Origin: a virus
DNA length: 63,974 nt
Strand: one strand, 5' to 3'
IMG/VR virus record: IMGVR_UViG_3300036785_000518
Span: 1-63,974 of that record
Position numbers and translations under genes: made by a program. The notes beneath the pieces were generated by a model, which saw only the letters and a program-made list of their open reading frames with translations, made no database searches and was not told the DNA's origin. This document shows positions 22,603 through 30,129 of this stretch, one piece after another; positions within the stretch are counted from its first letter, which is position 1; each line of letters starts with the position of its first letter.

Positions 22603-23705
22603 TGGCCACTAAATTTGCCTCCGACTTGGACGTGACCCTGAGTGGGCCAGTCACGCTCGGAAAGCCATCGAGCGGCACGGGCTTGCTACAACTGGCTCAT
22701 GCGAGCAGTTCGTTTCTGACGACGATCAAGGCGGGCAACGCCGCTGCGGCCGCGTCTTATACCTGGCCGACAAATGTCGGCGCTGCTGGAAGCACACTCA
22801 CGGACGCAGCTGGGACTGGTGTGCTCAGTTGGGTGGTACCCACTGGCGGCGGCGGTGGCATTTCAAATTTCGGCACGCCAGCGCTGGGTCAGGCCGGAGT
22901 CTGGCATGATGCTACGCATCTTTCCGGTACCGATACTCCAACGTGGGCTGGTCTTCATACATTCAATGCCGGTCTGATGACCGCGCTGGATGTCAAGATC
23001 GGCATCGGCAATCCTTCGCCCCAACAAGCTCTTGAGATTTCAGCGTCTGGTGCAGGAACGACAACCGGCGCTGCTAATATAAGAATGTCGTATAGCGGTG
23101 GGCCAACAACTTATTATAGCGAGATAACGAACTTTTTTTCAGGCACTCTCGGTAGCGGGAATATGATTTTCAATGTTCATGGTGTCGGTGGGATTGTCAA
23201 CCCATTGACGCTAAGCGACGACAACAAGGTTTATATTAACGGCACTCCTATTTTCAAAACACATTTCACACTTAGCTCGGCTACTGTACCTGCGGCTCCG
23301 AACGCATATATTAGAATGGACGAGTGGACTACGTTTAGTGCCGTTCCGATGCTGAGCTTCAGCGCATCTGGTGGGACTGGCCATTTTATTCTATCGACAT
23401 GGGACGGTAGTTTTGACGAAAGGAATAACATACAGCTATCCGTGTATGGGGTCATCAGTGCGGTGAATAAGATCGCTCTGACGGCTCAAGGTGATGGATC
23501 GGTGGTGATTCCAAAGTTGGGGGTAGGCACGACGATCGGAACATCGCCAGCACAAGCTCTTCAGATAGCAAGCGGCGGCCATCTGCAATTGGGCAACGCG
23601 GCAGCCACCGGATTGACGGCGGGCGCGCTTGCCGGAACGACGAACGCTTCGATCGTGATAAAGGACAGCACCGGCCAATCGTATAGGATTCCGTGCATCA
23701 TATGA
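22602..23705 (+). CDS. Tail-fibre-like structural protein
   Basis: 367 aa from the ATG at 22602, which shares its A with the preceding TGA. Ser/Thr/Gly/Ala-rich and low in charge, with beta-repeat character. The C-terminus GTTNASIVIKDSTGQSYRIPC closely resembles the end of other phage fibre or virion proteins. Two segments (IGNPSPQQALEISASG and IGTSPAQALQIASGG) are internal repeats. Probably a fibre or head appendage working with the large modular protein upstream. Confidence 0.65.
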   Translation: MATKFASDLDVTLSGPVTLGKPSSGTGLLQLAHASSSFLTTIKAGNAAAAASYTWPTNVGAAGSTLTDAAGTGVLSWVVPTGGGGGISNFGTPALGQAGVWHDATHLSGTDTPTWAGLHTFNAGLMTALDVKIGIGNPSPQQALEISASGAGTTTGAANIRMSYSGGPTTYYSEITNFFSGTLGSGNMIFNVHGVGGIVNPLTLSDDNKVYINGTPIFKTHFTLSSATVPAAPNAYIRMDEWTTFSAVPMLSFSASGGTGHFILSTWDGSFDERNNIQLSVYGVISAVNKIALTAQGDGSVVIPKLGVGTTIGTSPAQALQIASGGHLQLGNAAATGLTAGALAGTTNASIVIKDSTGQSYRIPCII

Positions 23706-23884
23706 CGAAAGAACAGTTTATCATCAGGGCTCTTGTCGAGCAGCGGAACAGACTGGCGGACGAGTTGGTCGAGTTTGCCGCGCAGGCGAACCTGAAAGTC
23801 GCAGAGCTAGAAGCAAAGCTCAAAGAGCTTGAAACGAAGCCAGTGGACGCGTTAGTCGCAAACGACACGCCACGAGTGGAGTAA
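23702..23884 (+). CDS. Coiled-coil miniprotein
   Basis: 60 aa from the ATG at 23702 (ATGA overlap). Almost entirely heptad repeats (LADELVEFAAQANLKVAELEAKLKELE). Likely an oligomerising accessory protein. Not recognised. Confidence 0.55.
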   Translation: MTKEQFIIRALVEQRNRLADELVEFAAQANLKVAELEAKLKELETKPVDALVANDTPRVE

Positions 23885-23919
23885 AGGCGCTGGCGAGCTA
23901 CAGCCACGACCTTCATGCG

Positions 23920-24108
23920 TTGGCGATCAGCTTGGCGCAGGTAATCGACGCGCTTTACGACGATCCGCAGATACCGCTGCGCACGCGTGAGCGCCGGGTG
24001 GCGCTGGTGTCTGAGCACATGGAGGAGCTGCTGCGGGCCCACCGCAAAGAGATCGCGCAACTGCGTGCCGAGATTGCTATCCTGCGGAAGGAGGAAACCA
24101 ATGCGTAA
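23920..24108 (+). CDS. Helical hypothetical protein
   Basis: At least 62 aa. No ATG fits: TTG at 23920 is used here, and an upstream CTG at 23890 would also preserve protein-like sequence. The core is DPQIPLRTRERRVALVSEHMEELLRAHRKEIAQLRAEIAIL, an extended helix. It ends overlapping the lipoprotein gene start. Unknown. Confidence 0.5.
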   Translation: MAISLAQVIDALYDDPQIPLRTRERRVALVSEHMEELLRAHRKEIAQLRAEIAILRKEETNA

Positions 24109-24454
24109 CATTCGTGCGACTCTGTTGGCGTTGGCGCTGGCGGCCTGTAGCGGCGGCAGCACCATCAATGTCGGTGACATCGTCACTAAGGTTCAGCAGG
24201 CCTGCGGTTTCGTCACCAAGTGGCAGGACATTGCCAAGGTGATCTCGACCATCGTCGCGGGCTTCAATCCAGATGCGGGCGACAAGGCGAGCGTTCCCAT
24301 CGGTATCGCCAACACGGTGATCGACGCCGTGTGCGGGGCGCTGAAGAACAAGGCCGCCACCGCGACGCAGCAGTCGATCACGCCGACCAGCGCCTCGGTT
24401 GTCGTCAACGGCGTTCCGGTGAGTGGGCACATGGTGGACGCCAGCGGGAAATAA
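24101..24454 (+). CDS. Putative phage lipoprotein
   Basis: 117 aa. The short signal MRNIRATLLALALAACSGG contains a lipobox (L-A-A-C), so the mature protein should be lipid-anchored at Cys16. The remainder is a helical domain with two further Cys and a Thr/Ser/Val-rich end. The start sits behind AAGGAGGAAACC. A role in superinfection exclusion or lysis is possible but not shown by motif. A terminator follows 42 bases later. Confidence 0.65.
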   Translation: MRNIRATLLALALAACSGGSTINVGDIVTKVQQACGFVTKWQDIAKVISTIVAGFNPDAGDKASVPIGIANTVIDAVCGALKNKAATATQQSITPTSASVVVNGVPVSGHMVDASGK

Positions 24455-24496
24455 AGGACGCCTCCCGGACTTACGCTCGTTTGGCCGGGATTGACT

Positions 24497-24534
24497 GGCG
24501 GCCGACCACGGCTTCCACCGCGGCCGCCTTTTTT
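24497..24534 (+). terminator. Rho-independent terminator
   Basis: GGCGGCCG (24497-24504) pairs perfectly with CGGCCGCC (24521-24528), followed by six T's (24529-24534). It ends the terminase-fibre-lipoprotein transcript. Confidence 0.85.
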
Positions 24535-24593
24535 ATCCGCCGCAAAGGGCCACATGGCTGTTGCTGCCAGCAGCGATAAGAAGGTGAGCGAGC

Positions 24594-24740
24594 ATGACTG
24601 TGGCGACCGTGCCGATCTGCGACAGCTGCTGGCGCTTGCAGGAAGGCGAGCGTGAGGCGGTTCGGTTCAACTATCAGGGCGACATCTGGTGCACCTCGGT
24701 TAGTTCCAACAACGTCATCACTTTCTTTGAGTTATACTAA
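24594..24740 (+). CDS. Hypothetical Cys-containing miniprotein
   Basis: 48 aa from the ATG at 24594 behind AAGGTGAGCG. CDSC near the start, then WRLQEGEREAVRFNYQGDIWC gives three Cys of a possible incomplete zinc ribbon. The stop and the next start share a base (TAATG). Confidence 0.5.
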   Translation: MTVATVPICDSCWRLQEGEREAVRFNYQGDIWCTSVSSNNVITFFELY

Positions 24741-24991
24741 TGTTCACGACATTGATTGCTGGCCTGTGCGCCGTGGTGATCGATCACGCAGGCTTTGCGC
24801 TGGTCGGTATCGGCACCATCAAAGGGCAAACATGTGAGTTCGTGCTCATGCTGCAGGATAACATGACGACTCCGGTGATCGAGGACGAGCGCCTCGGGCA
24901 CCACCGATTCGGCGTGCGCATCGGCACCTACGCGGCGATCGTCAACGTCGACGAGCTGGAGTTTCGCGTGCCGCGTGGCGAGGCGCTGTGA
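24740..24991 (+). CDS. Hypothetical beta-rich protein
   Basis: 83 aa. Alternating hydrophobic strands (LVGIGTIKGQTCEFVLML; FGVRIGTYAAIVNVDELEFRV). No signal peptide cleavage site or metal motif. Not recognised. Tightly coupled to both neighbours. Confidence 0.5.
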   Translation: MFTTLIAGLCAVVIDHAGFALVGIGTIKGQTCEFVLMLQDNMTTPVIEDERLGHHRFGVRIGTYAAIVNVDELEFRVPRGEAL

Positions 24992-24993
24992 CC

Positions 24994-25305
24994 ATGCATG
25001 AGCTGAAGGTCTGGCCCGAGTTTTTCGAGCCGCTGCAGAGCGGCGTGAAGACATTCGATCTGCGCAGAAACGACCGCGGCTTCAAGCTCGGCGACATGCT
25101 GCACTTGCGGGAGTGGTCGCCTGATTCTCCGGGCGGTTATACCGGTCGCGAGTTGCACAAGCGCATTTGTTACAAGCTCGATGGTGTTGGCACTGGTGCA
25201 ATCAGTCCGCTGATCGGACTGCTGCGCGGCTACTGCATTCTCGGGCTGATGGACGTGACTTCAGGTTACCCACGCACGCCGCCGACCAGCGAGCAGCGGT
25301 CGTAA
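24994..25305 (+). CDS. DUF3850 / ASCH-like RNA-binding protein
   Basis: 103 aa. The signature HELKVWPEFFEPLQSGVKTFDLRRNDRGFKLGDMLHLREW is the DUF3850 motif (Lys-x-x-Phe-x-x-hydrophobic, K-T-F-D-hydrophobic-R-x-N-D-R-x-F), ending in a strand YCILGL. DUF3850 belongs to the ASCH/PUA superfamily, thought to bind RNA. The start is ATG 24994; a GTG six bases earlier overlaps the previous stop. Confidence 0.8.
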   Translation: MHELKVWPEFFEPLQSGVKTFDLRRNDRGFKLGDMLHLREWSPDSPGGYTGRELHKRICYKLDGVGTGAISPLIGLLRGYCILGLMDVTSGYPRTPPTSEQRS

Positions 25306-25306
25306 C

Positions 25307-25660
25307 ATGGTCTCCTATGTTTCGGTCGGGGCCATCCTGATCATTTTCAACATTTGCGTGGCCGCGTTTTGCAGCAGCCATAGTAGCGATCATAAGAAGT
25401 TTGCGTTGCGCCGCCTGCGTGAAGCAGCTCGGCGCAAGCGCCGTATGCGCAAGGCGGCAGATTCGCCGCGGCTGCCGAGGCATTTGGTGATGGCGACCCA
25501 ACCGCCTGCTGACGACGGCTACGACCCTACCGACGATCTGCGCAAGAGCATCGAGTTCGCCTATACGGCCATCCGCGAGCGCGTCGCCGCTGGTGGCAAG
25601 GGTTGGAGTGGTTGGCCCGCACCGGATGATCATGTGAAAGGGACTGCGGAGGATGGTTGA
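25307..25660 (+). CDS. Membrane-anchored hypothetical protein
   Basis: 117 aa. One N-terminal transmembrane helix (VGAILIIFNICVAAFC) followed by a very basic cytoplasmic stretch (RRLREAARRKRRMRK) and an acidic/Trp-rich end. It overlaps the portal start by eight bases. Function unknown. Confidence 0.55.
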   Translation: MVSYVSVGAILIIFNICVAAFCSSHSSDHKKFALRRLREAARRKRRMRKAADSPRLPRHLVMATQPPADDGYDPTDDLRKSIEFAYTAIRERVAAGGKGWSGWPAPDDHVKGTAEDG

Positions 25661-27227
25661 TCTGTCTAACATTGTCCGCTTCCCGCGCGCCTTCTTCAGC
25701 GGGCTGACATCCGACAGCTTCCAAAATTTCCTCGCCGGCTTTGGTGTGCCCGGCCGCGACAAAGCAACAGCTCAAACATGGTGGTTATGCCCGCTCGGCA
25801 CCGACCAGTTGGAGGCCGCGTATCGCGGCGACTGGGCGGCGCGCAAGATCATCGACATTCCCGCTTTCGACATGACGCGCGCGTGGCGCCAGTGGCAGGC
25901 GAGCAAGGAGCAGGTCACGAAGATCGAAGACACCGAGCGGATGTTCAACATCCCCGGCAAGATGATGGACGCCCTGGTGAAGGCGCGCCTCTATGGTGGC
26001 GCCGCGATGATCATGGGCGTCGACTGCGGATCGTTCCAGGATGAGCTGGACCTCGACGCGATCAAGCAGGGCGATCTCAAGTTCGTGCACGTTGTCAGCA
26101 AAAACTTCCTCGCCGCTGGCCCGATGGTGCGCGAGATCACATCGACGTGGTACGGCGAGCCGACTTGGTACATGCGGGCCAACACCGTCACCACCGATCC
26201 GCCCGACCCGCGCATTGCCAATGTCGGTCTGCCGACGCTGGGGCAAGCGCCAGGCGATGCGATCTACATTCATCCATCGCGGGTGATTCGTCTGGTCGGC
26301 GCCGCCTATCCAGACCTTGAGACCGCGCAGGACGCGTGGGGCGACAGCGTGTTGCAGGTGGTGCAGGACGCGCTCAAGTTCGCTGGCATGGCGTCGTCCT
26401 CGATCGCGGCGATGATCGCCGAGGCCAAGCTCGATATCTTCAAGGTGCCGAACCTCACCGCCAAGATGATGACGGCGGAAGGCACGCAAGAGCTGTTCAA
26501 TCGGTTCAGCCAGGGCAACGTCGGCAAGAGCACGATCAATGCGCTGCTGGTCGATCTGGCCGAAGAGTTCGAGCGCATCACGCCGCAGCTATCGAACTAC
26601 GACAAGGTGATCTCGATCTATTACATGCTGGCGTGTGCCGCGGCGGACATCCCGGCGACGCGCTTCATGGGTAAGTCGCCTGACGGCATGAATGCGACCG
26701 GCGAGAGCGACATCAGAAATTACTACGATCGTCTGTCGTCCGATCAAAAAGTTAAATACACGCCGCTACTCACGCGGCTCGACGAGGTGCTGATCAGGAC
26801 GACGTTCGGCTCGCGCGACAAGACCATTCGCTACGATTGGAATCCGCTGTGGCAACTGTCGGCGGTTGAGAAGGCCGACATGAACCTGAAAGCGTCGCAA
26901 GCGCATCAGATCGACGTCAACGCAGGGATCATCTCACCCCACGTATTGCAGACCGGGCGGCAGAATTTCTTGATGGAGGATGGCTTTCTCTATCCTGGAA
27001 TTGAGCAGGCGATCGACGAAGAGGACGAGTGGGACGCCGAAGAGGGCATGCAGCTCGGCATGTCTGGCGGCATGCTCGATCCCAACGATCCCAATGTTAT
27101 CGAGCACAAGGCGTCGACCGGAGCAAAGTACGCGCCGCCACCACCGCAAGAGCCACCAAAAGGGCAGGGGCAGCCTCCGCAAGGGCAGCCGCCGCCACCA
27201 AAAGATAACGGCGGAAATGGCCGTTAG
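25653..27227 (+). CDS. Portal protein (DUF1073)
   Basis: Forms the dodecameric DNA channel of the head. 524 aa with DUF1073 features: an N-terminal GTDQLEAAYRGDWAARKIIDIPAFDMTR, a central clip/stem region, and the hallmark TRFMGKSPDGMNATGESDIRNYYD near residues 338-360. The C-terminus is acidic and then Pro/Gln-rich. Length is typical. It precedes the head morphogenesis gene as in many phages, though a homing-type gene intervenes. Confidence 0.9.
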   Translation: MVDLSNIVRFPRAFFSGLTSDSFQNFLAGFGVPGRDKATAQTWWLCPLGTDQLEAAYRGDWAARKIIDIPAFDMTRAWRQWQASKEQVTKIEDTERMFNIPGKMMDALVKARLYGGAAMIMGVDCGSFQDELDLDAIKQGDLKFVHVVSKNFLAAGPMVREITSTWYGEPTWYMRANTVTTDPPDPRIANVGLPTLGQAPGDAIYIHPSRVIRLVGAAYPDLETAQDAWGDSVLQVVQDALKFAGMASSSIAAMIAEAKLDIFKVPNLTAKMMTAEGTQELFNRFSQGNVGKSTINALLVDLAEEFERITPQLSNYDKVISIYYMLACAAADIPATRFMGKSPDGMNATGESDIRNYYDRLSSDQKVKYTPLLTRLDEVLIRTTFGSRDKTIRYDWNPLWQLSAVEKADMNLKASQAHQIDVNAGIISPHVLQTGRQNFLMEDGFLYPGIEQAIDEEDEWDAEEGMQLGMSGGMLDPNDPNVIEHKASTGAKYAPPPPQEPPKGQGQPPQGQPPPPKDNGGNGR

Positions 27228-27274
27228 CGGCTCGGCGTCCTGCTCATGGGGCGCCGGGGTTTCCTCCCATGACT

Positions 27275-27305
27275 TAGGAGGTGTTGACGCATCTCCTACT
27301 TTTTT
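27275..27305 (+). terminator. Rho-independent terminator after the portal gene
   Basis: TAGGAGGTG (27275-27283) pairs with CATCTCCTA (27290-27298), with one G-U, and is followed by C and six T's. An adjacent upstream stem TCATGGG/CCCATGA lies at about 27244-27272. Transcription of the next head genes must read through it or restart. Confidence 0.75.
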
Positions 27306-27320
27306 CTTCTATAGAAGAAA
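27303..27320. repeat. 18-nt perfect palindrome TTTCTTCTATAGAAGAAA
   Basis: Completely self-complementary, overlapping the T-run of the terminator. It lies in the leader of the A+T-rich homing-type gene. It could be a second hairpin or a DNA-binding site. Confidence 0.6.
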
Positions 27321-27390
27321 TCGAAGCTTGTGAGGACCGAGAAAAAATACGACTACACGTCTTCAACCGATTCCAAGAAAGTTCTCAGAT

Positions 27391-27909
27391 ATGACGTATA
27401 CAAAACATCATTATTATATGTACTTTAGAAACATGATAACGAGGTCTATAAGGGACGGACTTCCTTGTAAATACAATAGAGGTGCAGAAATGTTTTATCA
27501 ATTTTTAGAAGATGTAGGACAAATACAAAAAGGCATGGAGACTCCGACAATTGGCAGAAAAGATCACAACAAAGGATATATCTTCGATACAAAGAGTAAT
27601 AGACTGAATTTCGCATGGCAATCAATGATTGATAACAAAAGAGAGTCGGCACTTAGAGCGGCTGCGCTTGGAAAGACACCTTTGCAAACCGCGACTAAAG
27701 AACAGCGTTCAGAACGTGGACGTAAATCAGCTGAACATCACAATCATGTTAATAAGCAAGAGTATACTCGTTATTCGTGTGGACTTACTGGTAAAGGGGC
27801 TAATATGCTTCGCTACCATTTTGATAATTGTAAAAGAAGGTATATTCATATGATTGAATATATGAAGCCTATTGAACATCCTCAGATGATGTTGTCCTTC
27901 GGTAGTTGA
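27391..27909 (+). CDS. Divergent HNH-type homing endonuclease, A+T-rich insertion
   Basis: 172 aa. The layout follows phage HNH homing enzymes: an aromatic N-terminal stretch with YMYFRNMITR, then FYQFLEDVGQIQKGMETPTIGRKDHNKGY, NRLNFAWQ and DNKRES, in place of the usual L-x-R-x-D-N-x-G-x-Y...N-x-R-W. The C-terminus YSCGLTGKGANMLRYHFDNCK resembles the DNA-binding zinc knuckle found at the end of T4-like homing enzymes. Codon use is strikingly A+T-rich compared with both flanking genes. Catalytic residues are not all obvious, so it may be degenerate. Confidence 0.65.
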   Translation: MTYTKHHYYMYFRNMITRSIRDGLPCKYNRGAEMFYQFLEDVGQIQKGMETPTIGRKDHNKGYIFDTKSNRLNFAWQSMIDNKRESALRAAALGKTPLQTATKEQRSERGRKSAEHHNHVNKQEYTRYSCGLTGKGANMLRYHFDNCKRRYIHMIEYMKPIEHPQMMLSFGS

Positions 27910-27910
27910 A

Positions 27911-29455
27911 ATGTCTGACGTGACCGTGTCAAAGCGGTCCCGTTTTTTGGAGGACGCAAGCAGGCGCAGCAGCGATCCGACCAACACCGGACGGGTCCGC
28001 CGTGCTTTCCGGGCCGAGGCGGCGATGCGGCTGCGCAGGCTCAGTGCCGAGATCAGGAAGCTTGTGATCGACCACGACGTTCTGGCGCTGGGCCAGAACA
28101 GCGTGCTCGGGTTTCATCCCGCCCAAGTTCGGCTAGACGCATTCGGCCATTCGGTACACGCCGCCATGATGGGCATGGTGGGTGGCGATTGGACGCGCGT
28201 TTTTCTTCAGCGAGCTTGGCAGGATGGCGTGGCGGCGGCGGTTTCCGAGACGGGGGCCGCCGCCGCTGGCGCCGAGGGCGACGACGAGTTCGAAGGCCTC
28301 ATGGCTCTGACGCGGCGCGAGGTGGACGGTATCGGCGCCGCCATCGAGCAGCGGCTGGCGCGCGTTGCCGACGTGATCATCGCCGCCAGCGCGCACCAGC
28401 GGATTACGCCGGTGCGAGCGTTCCGGCGCATCCAGGCAGAGCTTACCAAGGTGGCAGGTCAGCGTCTGCCGCTTTTGGCCGATACGGCGCCGGTGCTGGC
28501 ATGCACCCGCGCTCTGATCAACGTCTACCGTCAGACCGGCATCGAAGCGGTAGGCGTTGAACCCGAATCCGGTGCGGTTCGTGTCATGGCAGACGCCGCA
28601 CCGGTTCGGCGTAATCCGCCGACGCCGATGGAGCGCTACGGGGAGCTGCGCGAAAAGGCGGTGCCCAAGGCGTACGCCAAGGTGGAGTTCGTTGGCGTGC
28701 GGACTGCGGGCGATAATTTTGTATGTGAGCGTTGTGAAGATGCCGCCGATGACGCACCCTATACGCTAGCTGAGTACATCGGGCTATTCCCGATGCACCC
28801 GCGCTGTAGGTGCCGTCCTCGGCCATGGTTCGACAAGCGCTACGCGGGCGATCGCGCGCCGCGGCTGACGCGCAATCAGCATACGCACGACTTTCACCGC
28901 TGGTGGCAAGCAGGCGACGCCTTCGGTGCGTTTGATCCGCAAAAGCATCCACATGCTCCAAGCGGTCAGGGCGGCGGACAGTTTCAGCCGACCGGCGGCG
29001 GGCGCAGCGCGACACGGCAGCGTGATCCCGGCGCTCGCGTCCGCGGCGGCGCTCTGCACTCGAAGGCGCAGGAAGCCCGGCACGCCGTTGGCGAGTTCAT
29101 GAAGACGCACGGCAAGCAGGCCATTCACGAGGTGGGGCATGCGCTGCATGAGCACCAGCGCGAAATCCTGGCTGGCGCGATCACGTTCGCGCTGTACCAC
29201 GTCGCTGGCGCCGACTTTCCCGAGGATGTCGCCGATGGGCTGCGCGATCAGATCATTCACTTCTCAGAGAACGCGCAAGTGAGTCGTGCTATTGCCAAGG
29301 ATTACTTCCACAAGGCCACCGACGCATTGATCAAATTGCACGGCAAGATCAGCGGGACCAAGGACGCCGCCGACGATGATCCGGTGCGGAAAGCGTTGCA
29401 GCTGATGAAGCGGGCGCTCGATGATCCGAAAATCAAGCAACTCAACGAGGAGTGA
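27911..29455 (+). CDS. Head morphogenesis / minor capsid protein (Mu gpF / SPP1 gp7-like)
   Basis: 514 aa head assembly protein. The C-terminal signature FVCERCEDAADDAPYTLAEYIGLFPMHPRCRCRPRPW around residues 273-308 is the conserved Mu F-like domain, with Cys pairs and HPRCRC. The N-terminal 200 residues are helical, and beyond the signature there is an extra helical extension of about 200 residues. It begins one base after the homing-type gene stop, in the usual position after the portal. Confidence 0.85.
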   Translation: MSDVTVSKRSRFLEDASRRSSDPTNTGRVRRAFRAEAAMRLRRLSAEIRKLVIDHDVLALGQNSVLGFHPAQVRLDAFGHSVHAAMMGMVGGDWTRVFLQRAWQDGVAAAVSETGAAAAGAEGDDEFEGLMALTRREVDGIGAAIEQRLARVADVIIAASAHQRITPVRAFRRIQAELTKVAGQRLPLLADTAPVLACTRALINVYRQTGIEAVGVEPESGAVRVMADAAPVRRNPPTPMERYGELREKAVPKAYAKVEFVGVRTAGDNFVCERCEDAADDAPYTLAEYIGLFPMHPRCRCRPRPWFDKRYAGDRAPRLTRNQHTHDFHRWWQAGDAFGAFDPQKHPHAPSGQGGGQFQPTGGGRSATRQRDPGARVRGGALHSKAQEARHAVGEFMKTHGKQAIHEVGHALHEHQREILAGAITFALYHVAGADFPEDVADGLRDQIIHFSENAQVSRAIAKDYFHKATDALIKLHGKISGTKDAADDDPVRKALQLMKRALDDPKIKQLNEE

Positions 29456-29457
29456 CA

Positions 29458-29814
29458 ATGGCCACCAACATTGGCGACACGTTTGGGTTTGCGCTGCGCC
29501 TGTTTCAAAACCGCGACAAGATCATGGAGCTGGTGCGCGACTTCACCGACCTTTGGAAGGTGCTGAAGCCGCCTATTGATATCATCGGCACCACTACGCC
29601 AGCCGCACCACCGCCGAAGTACGACGTGAAGTGGGTGCAGGAAAGTCTGAATAAGCTCGGCGCCAATCCGCAGCTTAATGTCGATGGCAATATGGGACCG
29701 ACGACACACGATGCGATCAAACAGTTTCAGGCCGCATATGGTCTTGAGGCCGACGGCTGGATGGGACCGCTGACTGCTGCCGCGCTCGACGAAGCGATGA
29801 AGAAACTTAGTTAA
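29458..29814 (+). CDS. Peptidoglycan-binding domain protein
   Basis: 118 aa. The C-terminal 65 residues are a PG_binding_1 fold: VQESLNKLGANPQLNVDGNMGPTTHDAIKQFQAAYGLEADGWMGPLTAAALDEA. No catalytic domain is attached. It may anchor a virion hydrolase or target cell wall at entry or lysis. The start chosen is the ATG at 29458; a GTG at 29452 overlaps the preceding stop. Confidence 0.85.
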   Translation: MATNIGDTFGFALRLFQNRDKIMELVRDFTDLWKVLKPPIDIIGTTTPAAPPPKYDVKWVQESLNKLGANPQLNVDGNMGPTTHDAIKQFQAAYGLEADGWMGPLTAAALDEAMKKLS

Positions 29815-29879
29815 TCCGGCTCCCATGCCCAGAGTAGCTTTCACAAAGCCTAATCTTCACACAACTTTGGGACCATGGC

Positions 29880-29917
29880 GGGTAGAGGAACATTTCAGAC
29901 GAAAGATTCCTCTACCC
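29880..29917. repeat. 11-bp inverted repeat between converging genes
   Basis: GGGTAGAGGAA (29880-29890) and TTCCTCTACCC (29907-29917) form a perfect stem with a 16-nt loop, where the rightward peptidoglycan-binding gene meets the leftward membrane gene. No T-run is present. Likely a two-way terminator-like hairpin. Confidence 0.6.
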
Positions 29918-30118
29918 GAGATAAGAGCCGCCAATATAGAAGCCTAAGCCGAAGATCGCGGCGCCGAATGCGAGCCCGAGAAGGGCCGCAAGCCACGGCC
30001 GGTAGAGCCACGTATAGACCAGCCACCCGTGCCGCTTGCGCGTGTCCAGCTCTCTTTGCTGTTGACGCCGTTCGTGCTCTTTTCGCGTCCATTGCCACGG
30101 ATCGTGTTTAGTTTCCAT
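29912..30118 (-). CDS. Tail-anchored membrane miniprotein
   Basis: 68 aa on the opposite strand. A hydrophilic, basic N-terminal part (WTRKEHERRQQQRELDTRKRHGW) and one C-terminal transmembrane helix (LAALLGLAFGAAIFGLGFYIGG). It lies head-to-head with the DUF2213 gene. It could be a holin-like or superinfection protein; no family recognised. Confidence 0.6.
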   Translation of the reverse strand: METKHDPWQWTRKEHERRQQQRELDTRKRHGWLVYTWLYRPWLAALLGLAFGAAIFGLGFYIGGSYLG

Positions 30119-30129
30119 TGGAGACTCTC

